Position numbers and translations under genes: made by a program. From contig NC_088302.1 in NCBI RefSeq assembly GCF_032854445.1, positions 47,470,645-47,534,644 of the forward strand: DNA of 64,000 nt, in the 5' to 3' direction. The notes beneath the pieces are model-generated. The model was given only the letters and a program-made list of their open reading frames with translations, was not told the DNA's origin and searched no databases. Origin of the DNA: Liolophura sinensis (lineage: Eukaryota > Mollusca > Polyplacophora > Chitonida > Chitonidae). Shown here in pieces: positions 1-12,800 of this stretch (the stretch's first letter is position 1; each line of letters starts with the position of its first letter).

Positions 1-2859
1 TCATCAAAGGTGTGAAGATTTCCATTCAGTGTTTGTCTGCAACACAAGGCATTGCATTGATATATTAAAGCTTTTTAGCTAAACATATGTTTTTATCAAA
101 ATGTGTAAAGATTTCGTTCCAGTGTTTGCCTGCAACACATGGCACTGCATTTTGATACAATGCAGAATGCTTAGAAAATTACTGGAATATTAGTAAATAA
201 GCTCGCTAAACGAACAAGCCACAATTACAAATCAGTCATTCAGTCAGTGAATATACGAAGTAGAATCAATCGATAAATCAGTCGGTTAACGAGAATTCCA
301 GCATTTGGCTAATGAATTAACCGGTCAGTTAAGGACTCTAGACTTACTCTCCTTAGTTTTGCCTGAAGGCATACGACAACAAACGATATTGGGTTTTTTC
401 GACCTAATCCTCCGTAGAATAGCCAGTAATATCTCTCTTTGATCTTGGAAACAGAGTTGGAGTAATTCTGAACCAACACACACAGCGTGTAAATTAGCTG
501 GAATGAAGTTCATGGTTTTATTGCCGCATCAGAAACAGCATCAAAAGAAAACAAATCAAACGTCATTCTGTGAAAGCTGGGTATTTGCGGAAAGCTTCGG
601 TATAACGTATCCATAGGGCTTGCGTGTTTTTTTTTTAAATATGGATATCCGTTTCATTATGCCATCATGACAAACTGGACTGTATCACATACACGCTCCT
701 TACAGGAAACTGTTTTTATCAAGTATGACCGGTTTAATTGGCGTAAAAGCTGGGTCGTTTTGGTAAGTCGGTTCTGAATCGGGGTCGGCCAGGGTTATCG
801 TCCAAGCAGCTTATGATAGCGACTCTGCCAATAAATATCCCGTACAGGACCAGGCCACAAATCAGAACATATCTCACAGTCTGCATATCCTATTAAATAT
901 AATCATCTAGAATGGCGTCCTGAGATCGTCCTCTCTGTCTGCCTAATGTTGTGTGATATGGTCGCAAAGGATGGGTTATGTCGCTATAAATATGGCTTTG
1001 TTTCCACAAGTATTGCATTCGTCGCCATCAATGTGATATTCTAGTAGCAAAGAGCGTGGGTTTATCCTCTAGAAAATAAGTACAGTGTGAAGTATAACAG
1101 AATGGCGCTTAGTCTAAGAGTTTTTTTTAACTATTTCCCGCTACGATTTGTCACAAATGTGGGAGTTGAACAAAAGGCAAGAATATTTGCTGCAAAACAG
1201 TGGTTCTGCGAACGCCTAGATATAGTGCAATACCTTACAAATAACTTTAACACCAAACCTTCATATGTATCGCTGATATACGCCCTTGATTGCTTCGTAA
1301 TGACAGAATGAACCAAGGACACCAAAGATTGTCTTATTGTTAATTCTTAATGAAGGTGTTCAAAGGTTAGTCAGTGCATGGCGAATTAAGGATGAAAATA
1401 TCGCTGTCAGAACCTCGATTAAACAAATTCCGAACTTTAAGGCCAAAAAGATACAGGGGGGTTGACAAGCTTGCGTTTGTCTATTATGGAATAATTGACC
1501 CTACTGTGGCGGAAAACGATATGCTGAAAATAATACAAATTTCCCGCAAAACATATCTCGAACTTTGACACCAATCGGAACAGGGGAAATAGCTCTGGTT
1601 AATGTATATGCATGGGACAAGGTTCCAAATGTCCTCATAAGTCTCTAGTGTTCGAAAAAAATAATCAGTAAAATCAAATAAGTATAATATCTTATAATTT
1701 AGACCGGGTGGGTAGCGTTGAAGACATAACTGGATACACTTTATGAGGTTAATCCCGAATTATGAATCACCATCGCGTCATTGTCAAACGCCAGGCATGA
1801 GCTAACAATAGACACAGGCTCATTCGAATGATCACCTTGGCCAAGTGTCGTGAAATGGCGTCTGTCCAGTCGGCTTCCTGATACCTAATGTGTCCTACAA
1901 TAAATAACAACACCTGAGTAAATAGGCGTCACCGCACTGATGAACCTGTGTGGTCAAAGATTGGCTTCTAGTATGCGCTGCATTAATGTATTACCGGAAA
2001 CCGTGTTGAACAGTACAAATCGATACATTGCATGTGTTGACCATAGCCTGTACTTATTGTAATGGCAATCTCTGCAGCTAACAAACTGAGTGAAGCGAGG
2101 AGATTTCACACGTTTGAGCGAGTAACCCATTTATGTCCTGAAATCTGTTTGCCGTATTCACATATCCGGTACAGAAATTTGTGATGAATCTGGGACAAAG
2201 AGAAAAGCGAAACTTTGAGAGCACCTATAACCAAAACGATTAGTAGTGGAGATAAGACAGGAGATAGCTTTCACGTGTCAAATTAATTCGGCTTTCTTGT
2301 CCGTCATTACCCACAGCGGTGACAATGGATAAAAATGTAGTTTTATGTAGTTATGCATTAAAAATGTAGTTGTGTGTAGTTATGCATTTTTTCTGAGCTG
2401 GGGAATCGTTCTGGAGGTAACAAGACCCTGTTTCCGTGAGATGTGGGGTGGAGAGGTAGTTAAAACATTTGTTTTGTCTTCATTTCAAATGGCGATCCAT
2501 CAGCTTAAAATGCGAACAATGTTACCTTGGTATCCAACACCAGATATCTCAAGTAACATAAAGAAGCGCTCAGACTTTGGAGATTTATATCAACTACGCG
2601 AAAATGATCTGTTTACTAATCCCTTTTACCCTAAATATTTGGTGTCAAACTCATCGTATAGCCTTCTTATCACAAGAGGCCCATCGGTGTTCATTCCACC
2701 TGCGGGCTGTATACAAAATTTGCAAAAACACATTAATTGTCTGTTCAATAAAAAAAATCGTGAAATAGGCAAGTTTTTCTCTGGCTACTTGTAGACTACT
2801 CGCTGTATGTGATTTAGTGTTGGACGCTGCTGGACCGGAACCTGTTTGTCGTTTGCGGT
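1..2859. other. No gene recognised (left edge)
   Basis: AT-rich sequence with stops in all frames. The longest open frame (2372-2794, 140 codons, +) has no motif, no splice-consistent neighbours and ordinary base composition, so it is not called a gene. A short duplication, AAAATGTAGTT..TGTAGTTATGCATT, lies at 2331-2390. Confidence 0.5.
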
Positions 2860-4743
2860 CGCTTTGTGGTTGGTGGTCTTTTTGTGTTAGTGTTTAATAG
2901 CGGCTGGTGGAATATTGTTCGTAGGGAGTGCTGTAGTGGTAAGTGGTATAGTAGTAGTATAGAGTATTAGTGATTGATGATTTCTCATGTGTATTGGTGG
3001 TAGTCGGTGTGTTAATGGTCTTTTTTTGGTAGAGGGTGTTTTAGTGGTGAGTGGTATATGAGTTTTATAGTTTTAGCTGTTGGTGGTCTATTGGTGGTAT
3101 AGTGTGTTGGTTGGTAATTTATTAGTGGTAGTCGGAGTGTTGGTGATTGATGGTTTCTTGGTGTTAAGGAGAGTGCCGTTGATTGGTGGTCTACTGGTGG
3201 TAAGGAGTGTGTCATCGGTTAGTGGTCTGTTGGTGGTAAGGCGTGAGTTGGTGGTTGGTGGTCTACTGGTGGTAAAGAGTGTGTTGGTGGTTGGTGGTCT
3301 ACTGGTGGTAAGGACTGTGTCGGTGGTTGGTGATGTACTGGTGGTTAGGACTGTGTCGGTGGCAGTGGTCTACTGGTGGTAAAGAGTGTGTCTTGATGGT
3401 CTGTTGGTGGTAAGGAGTGGTTGGTGGTTTACTGGTCGTAAAGAGTGTGTCAGCGGTTAGTGGTCTGTTGGTGGTAAGGCGTGAGTTGGTGGTTGGTGGT
3501 CTATTGATGATAAGGAGTGTGTCGTTGGTTGGTGGTCTACTGGTGGTAAGGAGTGTGTCGGTGGTTGGTGGTCTACTGGTGGTAAAGAGTGTGTTGGTGG
3601 TTGATGATGTACTGGTGGTAAGGACTGTGTCGGTGGTAGTGGTCTACTGGTGGTAAGGACTGTGTCGGTGGTTGGTGGTCTACTGGTGGTAAGAAATGTG
3701 TCGGTGGTTGGTGGTCTACTGGTGGTGAAGAGTGTGTCAGTGGTTGGTGATGTATTGGTGGTAAGGACTGTGTCGGTGGTTGGTGATGTACTGGTGGTAA
3801 GGACTGTGTCGGTGGTAGTGGTCTACTGGTGGTAAAGAGTGTGTAGGTGGTTGGCGGTCTACTGGTGGTAAGGGCTGTGTCGGTGGTTGGTCCTCTACTG
3901 GTGGACAGGACTGTGTCGTTGGTTGGTGGTCTATTGCTGGTAAGGATTGGTTGGTGGTTTACTGGTGGTAAGGAATATGTCAGTGGTTGGTCCTCTACTG
4001 GTGATAAGGAATGTATCGGTGGCTGGTGGTCTACTGGTGGTAAAGAGTGTGTCTGTGGTTGGTGATGTACTGGTGGTAAGGACTGCGTCAGTGGTTGTGG
4101 TCTACTGTTGGTAAGGACTGTGACGGTGGTTGGTGGTCTACTGTTGGTAAAGAGTGTGGTTTGTGATGTACTTGTGGTAAGGACTGTGTCGGTGGTTGGT
4201 CCTCTACTGGTGGTAAGGAGTGTGTCGGTGGTTGGTGGTCTACTTGTGGTAAGGACTGTCGGTGGTTGGTCCTCTACTAGTGGAGAGGACTGTGTCGTTG
4301 GTTGGTGGTCTATTGGTGGTAAGGAGTGGTTGGTGGTCTACTGTTGGTAAGGAGTCTGTCTTTGGTTGGTGGTCTATTGGTGGTAAGGGGTGGTTGGTGG
4401 TCTACTGTTGGTAAGGAGTGTGTCGTTGGTTGGTGGTCTATTGGTGGTAAGGGGTGGTTGGTGGTCTACTGTTGGTAAGGAATGTGTCGTTGGTTGGTGG
4501 TCTATTGGTGGTAAGGAGTAGTTGGTAGTATACTTGTGGTAAGGATGGTGTCAGAGGTTTGTGGTCTGTTGGTGGTAAGGAGTAGTTGGTAGTCTACTTG
4601 TGGTAAGGGTAGTGTCGGTGGTTTGTGGTCTGTGAGTGATAAGGATGGTGTCGGTGATTGGTGGTCTACTGGTCGTGAGGAGCGTGTTGGTGGTCTACTT
4701 GTCGTGAGGAGTGTGTTAATGGTTGGTGGTCTGTAGGTGGTAC
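2860..4743. repeat. 36-bp G/T-rich minisatellite array
   Basis: Tandem copies of a 36-bp unit (GGTGGTTGGTGGTCTACTGG, then TGGTAAGGAGTGTGTC) run for nearly 1.9 kb; the core 3165-4560 is the most regular and the edges decay. The + strand is almost free of C except in CTAC and GTC. Because 36 is a multiple of three, the + strand shows long open frames encoding a 12-residue repeat (VVGGLLVVRSVS-like); these are by-products. Units contain GGTGGTTGGTGG, a two-quartet G-quadruplex motif. Confidence 0.95.
4309..4520. repeat. 64-bp higher-order repeat inside the 36-bp array
   Basis: Within the array, CTATTGGTGGTAAGG recurs at about 4309, 4374, 4438 and 4502, i.e. every 64-65 bp: one full 36-bp unit plus one shortened unit lacking the GTGTGTC part. 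This shows recent amplification of a two-unit block. Confidence 0.75.
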
Positions 4744-6049
4744 CCTAAAAAGAAAGCATAAACACATTTATAAACATGCTCAGAATTTATATATCTACAG
4801 TTTGGCACACGTTTAAACTTATTCATTTGTTCATTTAATCAAAATATATGGATCTCATTATGTTATGTAGTTGGTGTATCTTATTTTGAACGGTTGCTAT
4901 TAATCATTTAATGAAGATAGTCATTATTTTACTTCCCACCGGATAGATGTAATGAATTAATTTGTTATTAATTGGGCCTTGGGGGGGGAGGGGTGGGAGT
5001 CACCACGAAAGATGATCTTCATACTCAAGTCGCAGGTAAACGCCCCCAATTAGCTTCGTTTCATACACTCTATAAAGTGTTACCCTATGCTGTAGGGAGC
5101 GACTGCCGCCTAATCTGAGGATGAGATTGTTCTACAAACAATCACCAAAGTATTAGATCTTAGCATCATTTGCGTGGAGAGCTGCATCGGTATAAAGCAT
5201 ACGGGAGCTTGCGGGTGAGTTTGAAGTTTGTTCTGTGTGATTTTCAACATTAACATCCTGAGCTAAGCTCTTGACTTCCTTCCTTCCTTATACCCTGAGG
5301 CTCTGTACTGTAATGTAAATGGATGTCAGTGTAAACCCTCGTCCTTCTATGTCCCACCTCTTGTATAATAGCCCGCCTAATTAATTAGATGCCGAGAAGC
5401 AAGGGCGACATCACCATCCAGATTGCTCAAAGGGCGAGTTCGGAGTGGAGATTCCGCCATTAGCTTTGATGCCAGAGTTGTCCGAATGTCAGTTTGCCTG
5501 GAGTGTTGACCAGACAGCACATCGGCTAATTAACAGACAAGCGGTTGCAAACTGGACATTGCTTATGGGACTCTCTCCCAAAGGTCTAGTTACAACTAAC
5601 AAGAGAGCTTTGCCGAGTAGATTTGGTCTTAGCACAGGAGCAGATTTAAAACCTTCATTATTCCTGACATTGTTTGATGAATGAGTGCAGTCGGGAAATT
5701 GGCTGTAATTTTGACAGTGCTGTCTATGGACCACCCGCAGAAGACGGTGTTGATGTTTGATCATCTGACTTCATACAGTGTCCGTGATGTCATGTTGAAA
5801 CCATCCGTTAGAGGAGCAGCTGTTTATTGATTACCGTGGTCAAGGTATAGTCTGTGCGGGCAGCAGTAAGACCCGTGAAACTAGGCCCACCAAATACCCA
5901 TGTAGTTAAAGTCTAACGATTGTGGGTGAGAGTTTATCTATGGTGTCGATCTCGCTGAGGACAAGGCCGATTTCTGGTCTTATCCCCCGAACTTCATCCG
6001 GTTACACTACCGCGCCAAACTTGGTTTAATCATGGTTCCACCCTAGGAG
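4744..6049. other. No gene recognised before the receptor
   Basis: Apart from the G-quadruplex motif at 4974 nothing is recognised. A TATAAAG at 5191 is 1.5 kb before the receptor ATG and is not clearly tied to it. An 80-codon frame at 5445 is not recognised. Confidence 0.45.
4974..4997 (+). other. Three-quartet G-quadruplex motif
   Basis: GGG, four bases, then an eight-G run, A, GGGG, T, GGG fits the G3+ N1-7 rule with short loops. It lies 230 bp beyond the G/T-rich array and on the same strand. Confidence 0.6.
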
Positions 6050-6460
6050 TGGAAACGGCGGAAATTGGGCAAGCATCCGGACAGATGAAGGGCGCCCCCC
6101 TCCCCCCGCCGTCATCACCCGTACCCCTCCTTACCTTACGTCTAATCAATCCCACGCCGCTCTTTAAGCTCGTCGATCTTTGACTTACAAGAAATTAAGA
6201 TTAAAATAACTGCTTGTGCGAAGGCATGCCAAAGAGGACAATCTGTGTTTTTTTTTTCCGCTGGCCGTCAAGTGTTTTTGTTCCGGATCGCGCGCTCCCC
6301 GAGCCCACAAGGCGGTTTAATCGTTGAAGGTGTCATCTCATAAGCTTTTTGCTCGGGGCTTATCCGCGTTAACCCGTCAGGACTTGCCGGCGAAAATAAC
6401 TCATGATCTGACCGCCAGATGGAGCCTCTGGTAGTATGAGCTCGTCTCGGGCCGTCGACT
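6050..6460 (+). promoter_or_regulatory. CpG-rich block upstream of nAChR exon 1
   Basis: Within an AT-rich window this stretch is GC- and CpG-rich, with a C-run block (GGGCGCCCCCCTCCCCCCGC near 6089-6108) resembling GC-box sites and CGCGCGCTCCCCGAG near 6288-6302. It lies 200-600 bp before the receptor ATG, where a promoter would be expected. No TATA box nearby. A suggestion from composition only. Confidence 0.25.
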
Positions 6461-6657
6461 GTCGTGTGTAGTCTAGCTGATACCAATATCCTGTAGCCTT
6501 TGCTGGCCTGTGTGTTAGCCTCAATGTTTTGTGGAGTGTGTAGTCGCCATGAACTTATATCGATACAAGCTCCGGTCCGCTTTCTTATTATGAATCCGAC
6601 TTATTAGCTTTACCAGTGTGAAGAAAATCGGAGGGCGAAAAAAAGTCTACATACAGG

Positions 6658-6882
6658 ATGTCAGTCTTAGTACGGTTCGCTAAAGCTCTGGGACTTGTTG
6701 GTGTTTATGCCACAACATTGAGTTTGTGTCTTACAGTTTGCACGGGGAATGAAGATGCGAAAAGACTGTACGATGACTTGCTGTGTAGGGGAGGATACAA
6801 CAAACTCATACGGCCCGTGAGTAACAACAGCGACAAGCTGACGGTCCGGCTGGGGATTCGTCTGTCTCAACTTATAGACGTG
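6658..6882 (+). CDS. nAChR exon 1: signal peptide and N-terminal helix/strand
   Basis: Seventy-five codons start at ATG 6658 and end in phase 0 at a strong donor (GTGAGT at 6883). Residues 1-30 form a hydrophobic signal peptide, with likely cleavage after CTG near residue 30. The following part, [12 protein letters not shown] then [16 protein letters not shown] and LSQLIDV, matches the start of nAChR alpha subunits. NNS is a potential N-glycosylation site. This ATG is the first in the frame and gives a proper signal peptide. The bases just before it (ACATACAG|G) resemble a 3' splice site, so an upstream 5'UTR exon is possible. The intron that follows is unusually long (18,760 nt). Confidence 0.9.
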
Positions 6883-9800
6883 GTGAGTACCCTTCCTCTC
6901 TGTCTTTCTCTCCCTCTCTCTCTGTAGTTCGTTATAACTGTAAATAGCTCGTTACCGTTAGGGTATAGGGGTTACAGCTAGTATATATAGATTTAATCGG
7001 CTGAACCTCGCACGTGTAACAGCCGGGTGAACCCTTTCGACTGCTGTTTACGGACTTCTCTACAAACTCTACACTTAAATTGAAACACCTTTTGGCACAG
7101 GCGTACTTATGTGGACATTCAGGTAAATCTATGCTTAACGAATGACGTAAACTAACTTGTATAACCATTAGTTTTTTGGTTTGAAACCTTGGAAGTCTTG
7201 GTGTAACGGCACTTGTTATAGCTGGTAGCATCTACCGTATGCGAAAGCCCCGCTCACCCCTATAGGTAATTGTTAGGCCAGTTATAGTGGGTGGGGTGCC
7301 GTACGGATTTGCTGAAAACTGATACATCCAGGCCTTCACACTCGACTTAAAGGGGGTCTTGTAATGATTCTACCGTCACTTATACTTCTATAACTCAAGC
7401 TGTTGTTAATATGTCTTCGTACAGGCTACCAGGCTTAAGGGTGCATTAACACCTTATGACAGCACCATTTGGAAGGCGAGAGTTGTGTATGTTGTATGTA
7501 GGTCTAAATATACACTCATATCATCATGCTCAAGATCTCCTGTATACTGTAAAACCAGCTAATACTATATGTCATTAGGCTGCAGTAAGAGAATTTAAAA
7601 AATAAAATGATAGGAATCTGAAGCATTCTTGCAAGAGATGGAATTATATACCAGACGGAGAGGAATATGTATAGTTGATGTTTAAATGTTTATTTATGGA
7701 ACATACGTGCAATAAATAGCTTATGGCGTATGCTGTACTGTATAATCCCATTGTATAATTATTGTAGTATATACTGACGGATAAAAATTTGGTCGTAATT
7801 CATATCCGGATGAAAGCAAATAGGACATAGTCCAAACCTCTGTTTTGGATTTGAAGGTGTCTCCTTCTAGTCAGCTGTATACAGATTAAGTAATTTGTTT
7901 GTAAAGCTTTCTGAACAGGACACAGAGTGGTGTTTCAGCAATGCATTCAGCGTCTATTGTTATACCTGCGTATGTAGGAAACAAATACATTATACAATAG
8001 CAGAAACTAATTAACTGCCACTTAAATACTCATTACCTTTATTATCGTCGTCCATCACCGTATTGCATCAACTAGTACGGATTCCGTAAAGCCATATTTC
8101 GGCACTGCGATAAATTTTCCATACTGCTTTATAAACTTACAATGAAATGTCCATTTGTTATTAGCACATGGGGATAGATATGAATGGATGTCATTTACTT
8201 CTGGGATGTTTACACAGGAGAGGGACTAATCTGTATCAAAGCGTGTGTAATTTACACCTAAGTGTATGGGTAATTTAGGTACCAAGAATAGTTTAGTTTA
8301 AATGTGATAATGTATTCTATACATCACACTATATACATGTATCTCTATATAGCCAGCTCGTTCCAGAGGACAGTTTAACTCCTTTACCTGCATTGATTGT
8401 ATGTATGCAGCATGTCTCATTCAGAACATACCCAGGTTATCGGTAAATATTTCTGTAAAATTACAAATTTAGTAAGGTTGATTAAAAGCGTTCTCGTAAT
8501 ATTTGTTCTCGTAAAAAGTCACTTGAGAACACGCTTTAAGATTATACGCGGGAAGCAAAGGTGTGTTGCCACAATGCCGAAGTGTTAAAAACAGCGCGAA
8601 TTTTCTCAGTTACAAAATCGATATCGATTAGCGAAAATTGACATTTTTTGGTGATTACAACTTTTCTGACACCTTACTTTTAACACGCAAATTTGTTACA
8701 GCTGAGCGTGATTCTTCTCGTCCTGAGGATTAATGTGGATTTAATTAGGATTAACGAGGATTAATCTGGGATAAAACACGTGTCAAGAAGTCTGCACTGA
8801 TCGTGTCAAATTGACTGTTCATCGTTAATTCGTGAACAAAAAATGGTCATATTTCACAGAGCCTTTTTTTATGTTGAATTCACCTTGATCGCGATCCAAA
8901 CATGTTGGATAAACATGTGTAAAGATTTAAGCTGAACTGGTCAAGTCCTGTGGCGAATGACTTCAAGCAAAAGGTTCCAGGCCAATCACTGTACTATATA
9001 GCCCTGTGTTGGCTTGCTCTATCAGTATAAGATGTATTTCATTTCCTCGAAACTAGAATTACTGACAGTTCAAGGGCAATCGAGTGTTACGCTAAAACAG
9101 GCAGTTCTGTCTTTAATGCGCTGTATATTCACACATCTGTGGAAACATGGTCAGCCTATACTTGTCTCACGAAGCCTAAACACTAGTCTTCATGCACTGG
9201 TCCAGCTTTTGTTTAGGTATAAAACCTCTCGGAAACATATTCGTTTTAGGATGTGAATGGAAATGTTAAAGAATACGGAGAAAGACATTACAACTGTGAT
9301 AGAACCAAATTCGAAGACTTACAATTAACTGGAAATTAGACACACTCAAGAAAAGGAATGATTATCAAATATTTAAAAATTTTTATTATAGAAGAATTTG
9401 TCATCTTATTTGGAATATCAACACCATACATTAGTCAATATTAGCTGTTGTTTCACCAAGCAGTAACTACCTGACTGACCCTATTAAACCATTGTACACA
9501 TATGTATGATACGCTATTATTAAACAGCTGAACATCATCAGTTTATGTCAAACTGTCGTAATGGATGTTTCGTGGTAGAACTGGTGCCATGGCTCCAGCT
9601 TACTAAGTCAGACTCGGTCTGCCAGCAAACTTTCCTCGACAAATTCGGATTTGTCTTAATTCCAACATGCGCTTGCTGGCATTGCGGGGGCAATGAATTA
9701 TACATATACCGTGATGATTCGCTTACCTTTAAATTCTGGGTTTTGCGTTGTCTAGCACATAGCCATTTACTCTTAATTAAGGGTCTCCACAGAACAACAA

Positions 9801-12800
9801 GGGGCTCTCCAGTAATAGAAGGTCATAAATTAAGACAACAGCCGCCCAAATTCGAGGCTACTTAACTGATTAAAACAGATCAGTAGATTAGCTGGATTAA
9901 AAGGCTGTGAATATATCCTATAGTATATAAGGTTGTTGTTTGTAGTCGACATAAAACTACATTGCGTGTTGAAAATAAGAGCAGAGGACTGTGTTTTCGT
10001 TATCTGACAATTACTTGACTGGTTCGGCGTGGCGTCCGTGCCACTGCATGTAAATGGTGAACAAAGAATCGTAGTCTAAGCTTGTGAAATGCTTCACGCT
10101 TGACCAGAAGTTATACAATGTGACAACAGCGGGCCAACTGAGGCATGAAAAACAACTTGTAGTATAAACGTGGAAAGCTGTACAGATTCGTTTTCTGTGA
10201 CTGGCATTCACGGCGAAAAGGAGATGCATGGTCAGCATGGCAAACAGCCAGCTATGATATAACTCATAGAACTAGAACTGGATGAAACTGCGTGTATAGA
10301 ATAACGGTTTGCGCTGATCCATTTGCAGTGAATACACTTAGATTGTCATAATTATTCCCCACGTAATAGGAAAACTGAAAGATATAATGAGTATGGCTGT
10401 AGAGATTTTGAAAAGAAAAATCCAAGGGATACTAGACCAAATGACATTATACCGTTCGGAATGTTTTATTGATATTTTTTTTCTTTTGTTACTTTTATCT
10501 TTTGTACATATAGTGGTAAAAGCAAACCTACACGTCTAACTAATCACACTTTAAAAAATATTCGGTAGATATGATTTAATGAACAAATAAAGCATTTGAT
10601 AATGAAATTGTGAAAAGATGATTACCTACGTAAGGGGTAAGCCATCGACCTTTGTCAAATTGTTGACGAACTAAACCACGTATGAGGTACAGAAGTATGA
10701 ACACCATAATGGTGGAGGACAGGTAGTTTTCAACGAGTGTTACATTGCATGCAATTAACAATGCCCATTGCAATTAGGTTGTGCAAAATATTTATTTATT
10801 TATTTAATTGTTGGTTAAAGCCATACTCAAGAACGATTTACGTATATGGTGAGCCTAAGTTTTATGGATGGAGGAAGCAGGAGTGCCCGGGATGAACCAT
10901 AATCTCTGGCAGGTTACTGACGGACTTTCCCACCTGTGACGTACTGAGATGCACACCATGCTGGTGGAAAACTATAGCGGCCTTCAAAAATCAACGGACA
11001 ACGCAAAGGGACCCACGCGCGTCGTCGACAGCTTATTGCCACCAGCTCCGCACGAACAGCGAGAGCGGCAGGATGTACACCAGCTCCACACGAACAGCGA
11101 GAGCGGCAGGATGTACACCAGCTCCACACGAACAGCGAGAGCGGCAGAATGTACACCAGCTCCACACGAACAGCGAGAGCGGCAGGATGTACACCAGCTC
11201 CACATGAATAGCGAGAGCGGGAGGATGTACACCAGCTCCACACGAACAGCGAGAGCGGCAGGATGTACACCAGCTCCACACGAACAGCGAGAGCGGCAGA
11301 ATGTACACCAGCTCCACATGAACAGCGAGAGCGGCAGGATGTACACCAGCTCCACACGAACAGCGAGAGCGGCAGGATGTACAACAGCTCCACACGAACA
11401 GCGAGAGCGGCAGAATGTACACCAGCTCCACACGAACAGCGAGAGCGGCAGGATGTACACCAGCTCCACATGAACAGCGAGAGCGGCAGGATGTACACCA
11501 GCTCCACATGAACAGCGAGAGCGGCAGAATGTACACCAGCTCCACACGAACAGCGAGAGCGGCAGGATGTACACCGGCTCCACACGAACAGCGAGAGCGG
11601 CAGGATGTACACCAGCTCCACATGAACAGCGAGAGCGGGAGGATGTACACCAGCTCCACAGGAACAGCGAGAGCGGCAGAATGTACACCAGCTCCACACG
11701 AACAGCGAGAGCGGCAGGATGTACACCAGCTCCACAGGAACAGTGAGAGCGGCAGGATGTACACCAGCTCCACAGGAACAGCGAGAGCGGCAGAATGTAC
11801 ACCAGCTCCACACGAACAGCGAGAGCGGCAGAATGTACACCAGCTCCACACGAACAGCGAGAGCGGCAGGATGTACACCAGCTCCACACGAACAGCGAGA
11901 GCGGCAGGATGTACACCAGCCCCACATGAACAGCGAGAGCGGGAGGATGTACACCAGCTCCACATGAACAGCGAGAGCGGGAGGATGTACACCAGCTCCA
12001 CATGACAGCGAGAGCGGGAGGATGTACAAATTTCTTGTCCTACAGTGATTGACAAGTGATTATTGCAATAGATATGTGTTATCTTTGATAGTCAGTCATG
12101 TATATACGAGATCAGTTAAAAAGCAGCCATGACCTGTGTTTCATATATAGGGCATCACTGATTTAATCGACTACACATTGATTGTGTCATAATCAAATTG
12201 GAGGGCAAGAAATTGGTTATAATACTCATCGAAGGAGTCAATAGGGCGTGGTAGCTTATCTGTATATGTGTATATACATATATATGTATAGGCCTATATA
12301 TCGCGAAATATCACGCGGCTGTAGATAATGATTTCGGTTTTAACGTTGATCTTTTCCTGTTTTTTTTTTTCGCAAACCCCAACCAGTTACGTCATGCCAC
12401 CATCGTGAGGTATCAAATGATAATCTGGAATCGACGTAAGACGTGAACAAAGAAATAATGGATCGCCTTGAATCGGACAATCACTTGGCTTCTGACATCA
12501 CATTTTCCAAAGTTGTTCAAGTCCAAACCGGCCTACCCTACCCCAATATCAAAGTCCCAATAAGCAAACAAGCGCTGTGAGTGAAAATCCAACTATAGTC
12601 ATTGTCAAGCTTAATGCAACCTAATTCAAGCAGCAGCGAATGATCTCCACATGTCGCCTGTAATTGAATAATATCGGACTTGTTCTGTCTGACGCCGTTA
12701 TCTTAGTCCTGCTCCTAACACGATACAAATTGATACGATATTGATTTGCCTACCTCTAATTTAATAGTCCTGATTTGTGTAGACGGTTTGTCGAGGCCGA

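Noticed and set aside
2372-2794. 140-codon open frame on +
   Set aside because: Longest frame outside repeats, but no recognised motif, no plausible partner exons and typical of chance in this length of DNA.
3080-4350. Chain of 61-100 codon frames with a 12-residue hydrophobic repeat
   Set aside because: Direct translation of the 36-bp G/T array, broken by stops wherever a unit slips. Not a repeat protein gene.
5191-5215. TATAAAG followed by a GTGAGT donor as nAChR promoter and leader exon
   Set aside because: The donor is closer to the TATA than a start site could be, so they cannot form a leader exon together; kept only as a note.
11042-12028. CRISPR-like array
   Set aside because: Head-to-tail repeats without unique spacers in a eukaryotic intron; a minisatellite.
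10914-12055. Very long open frames on both strands (up to 371 codons, -)
   Set aside because: They are produced by the 38-bp satellite, whose unit has no stop in most frames; the period is not a multiple of three, so three frames are open at once. No promoter, splice or codon signal.
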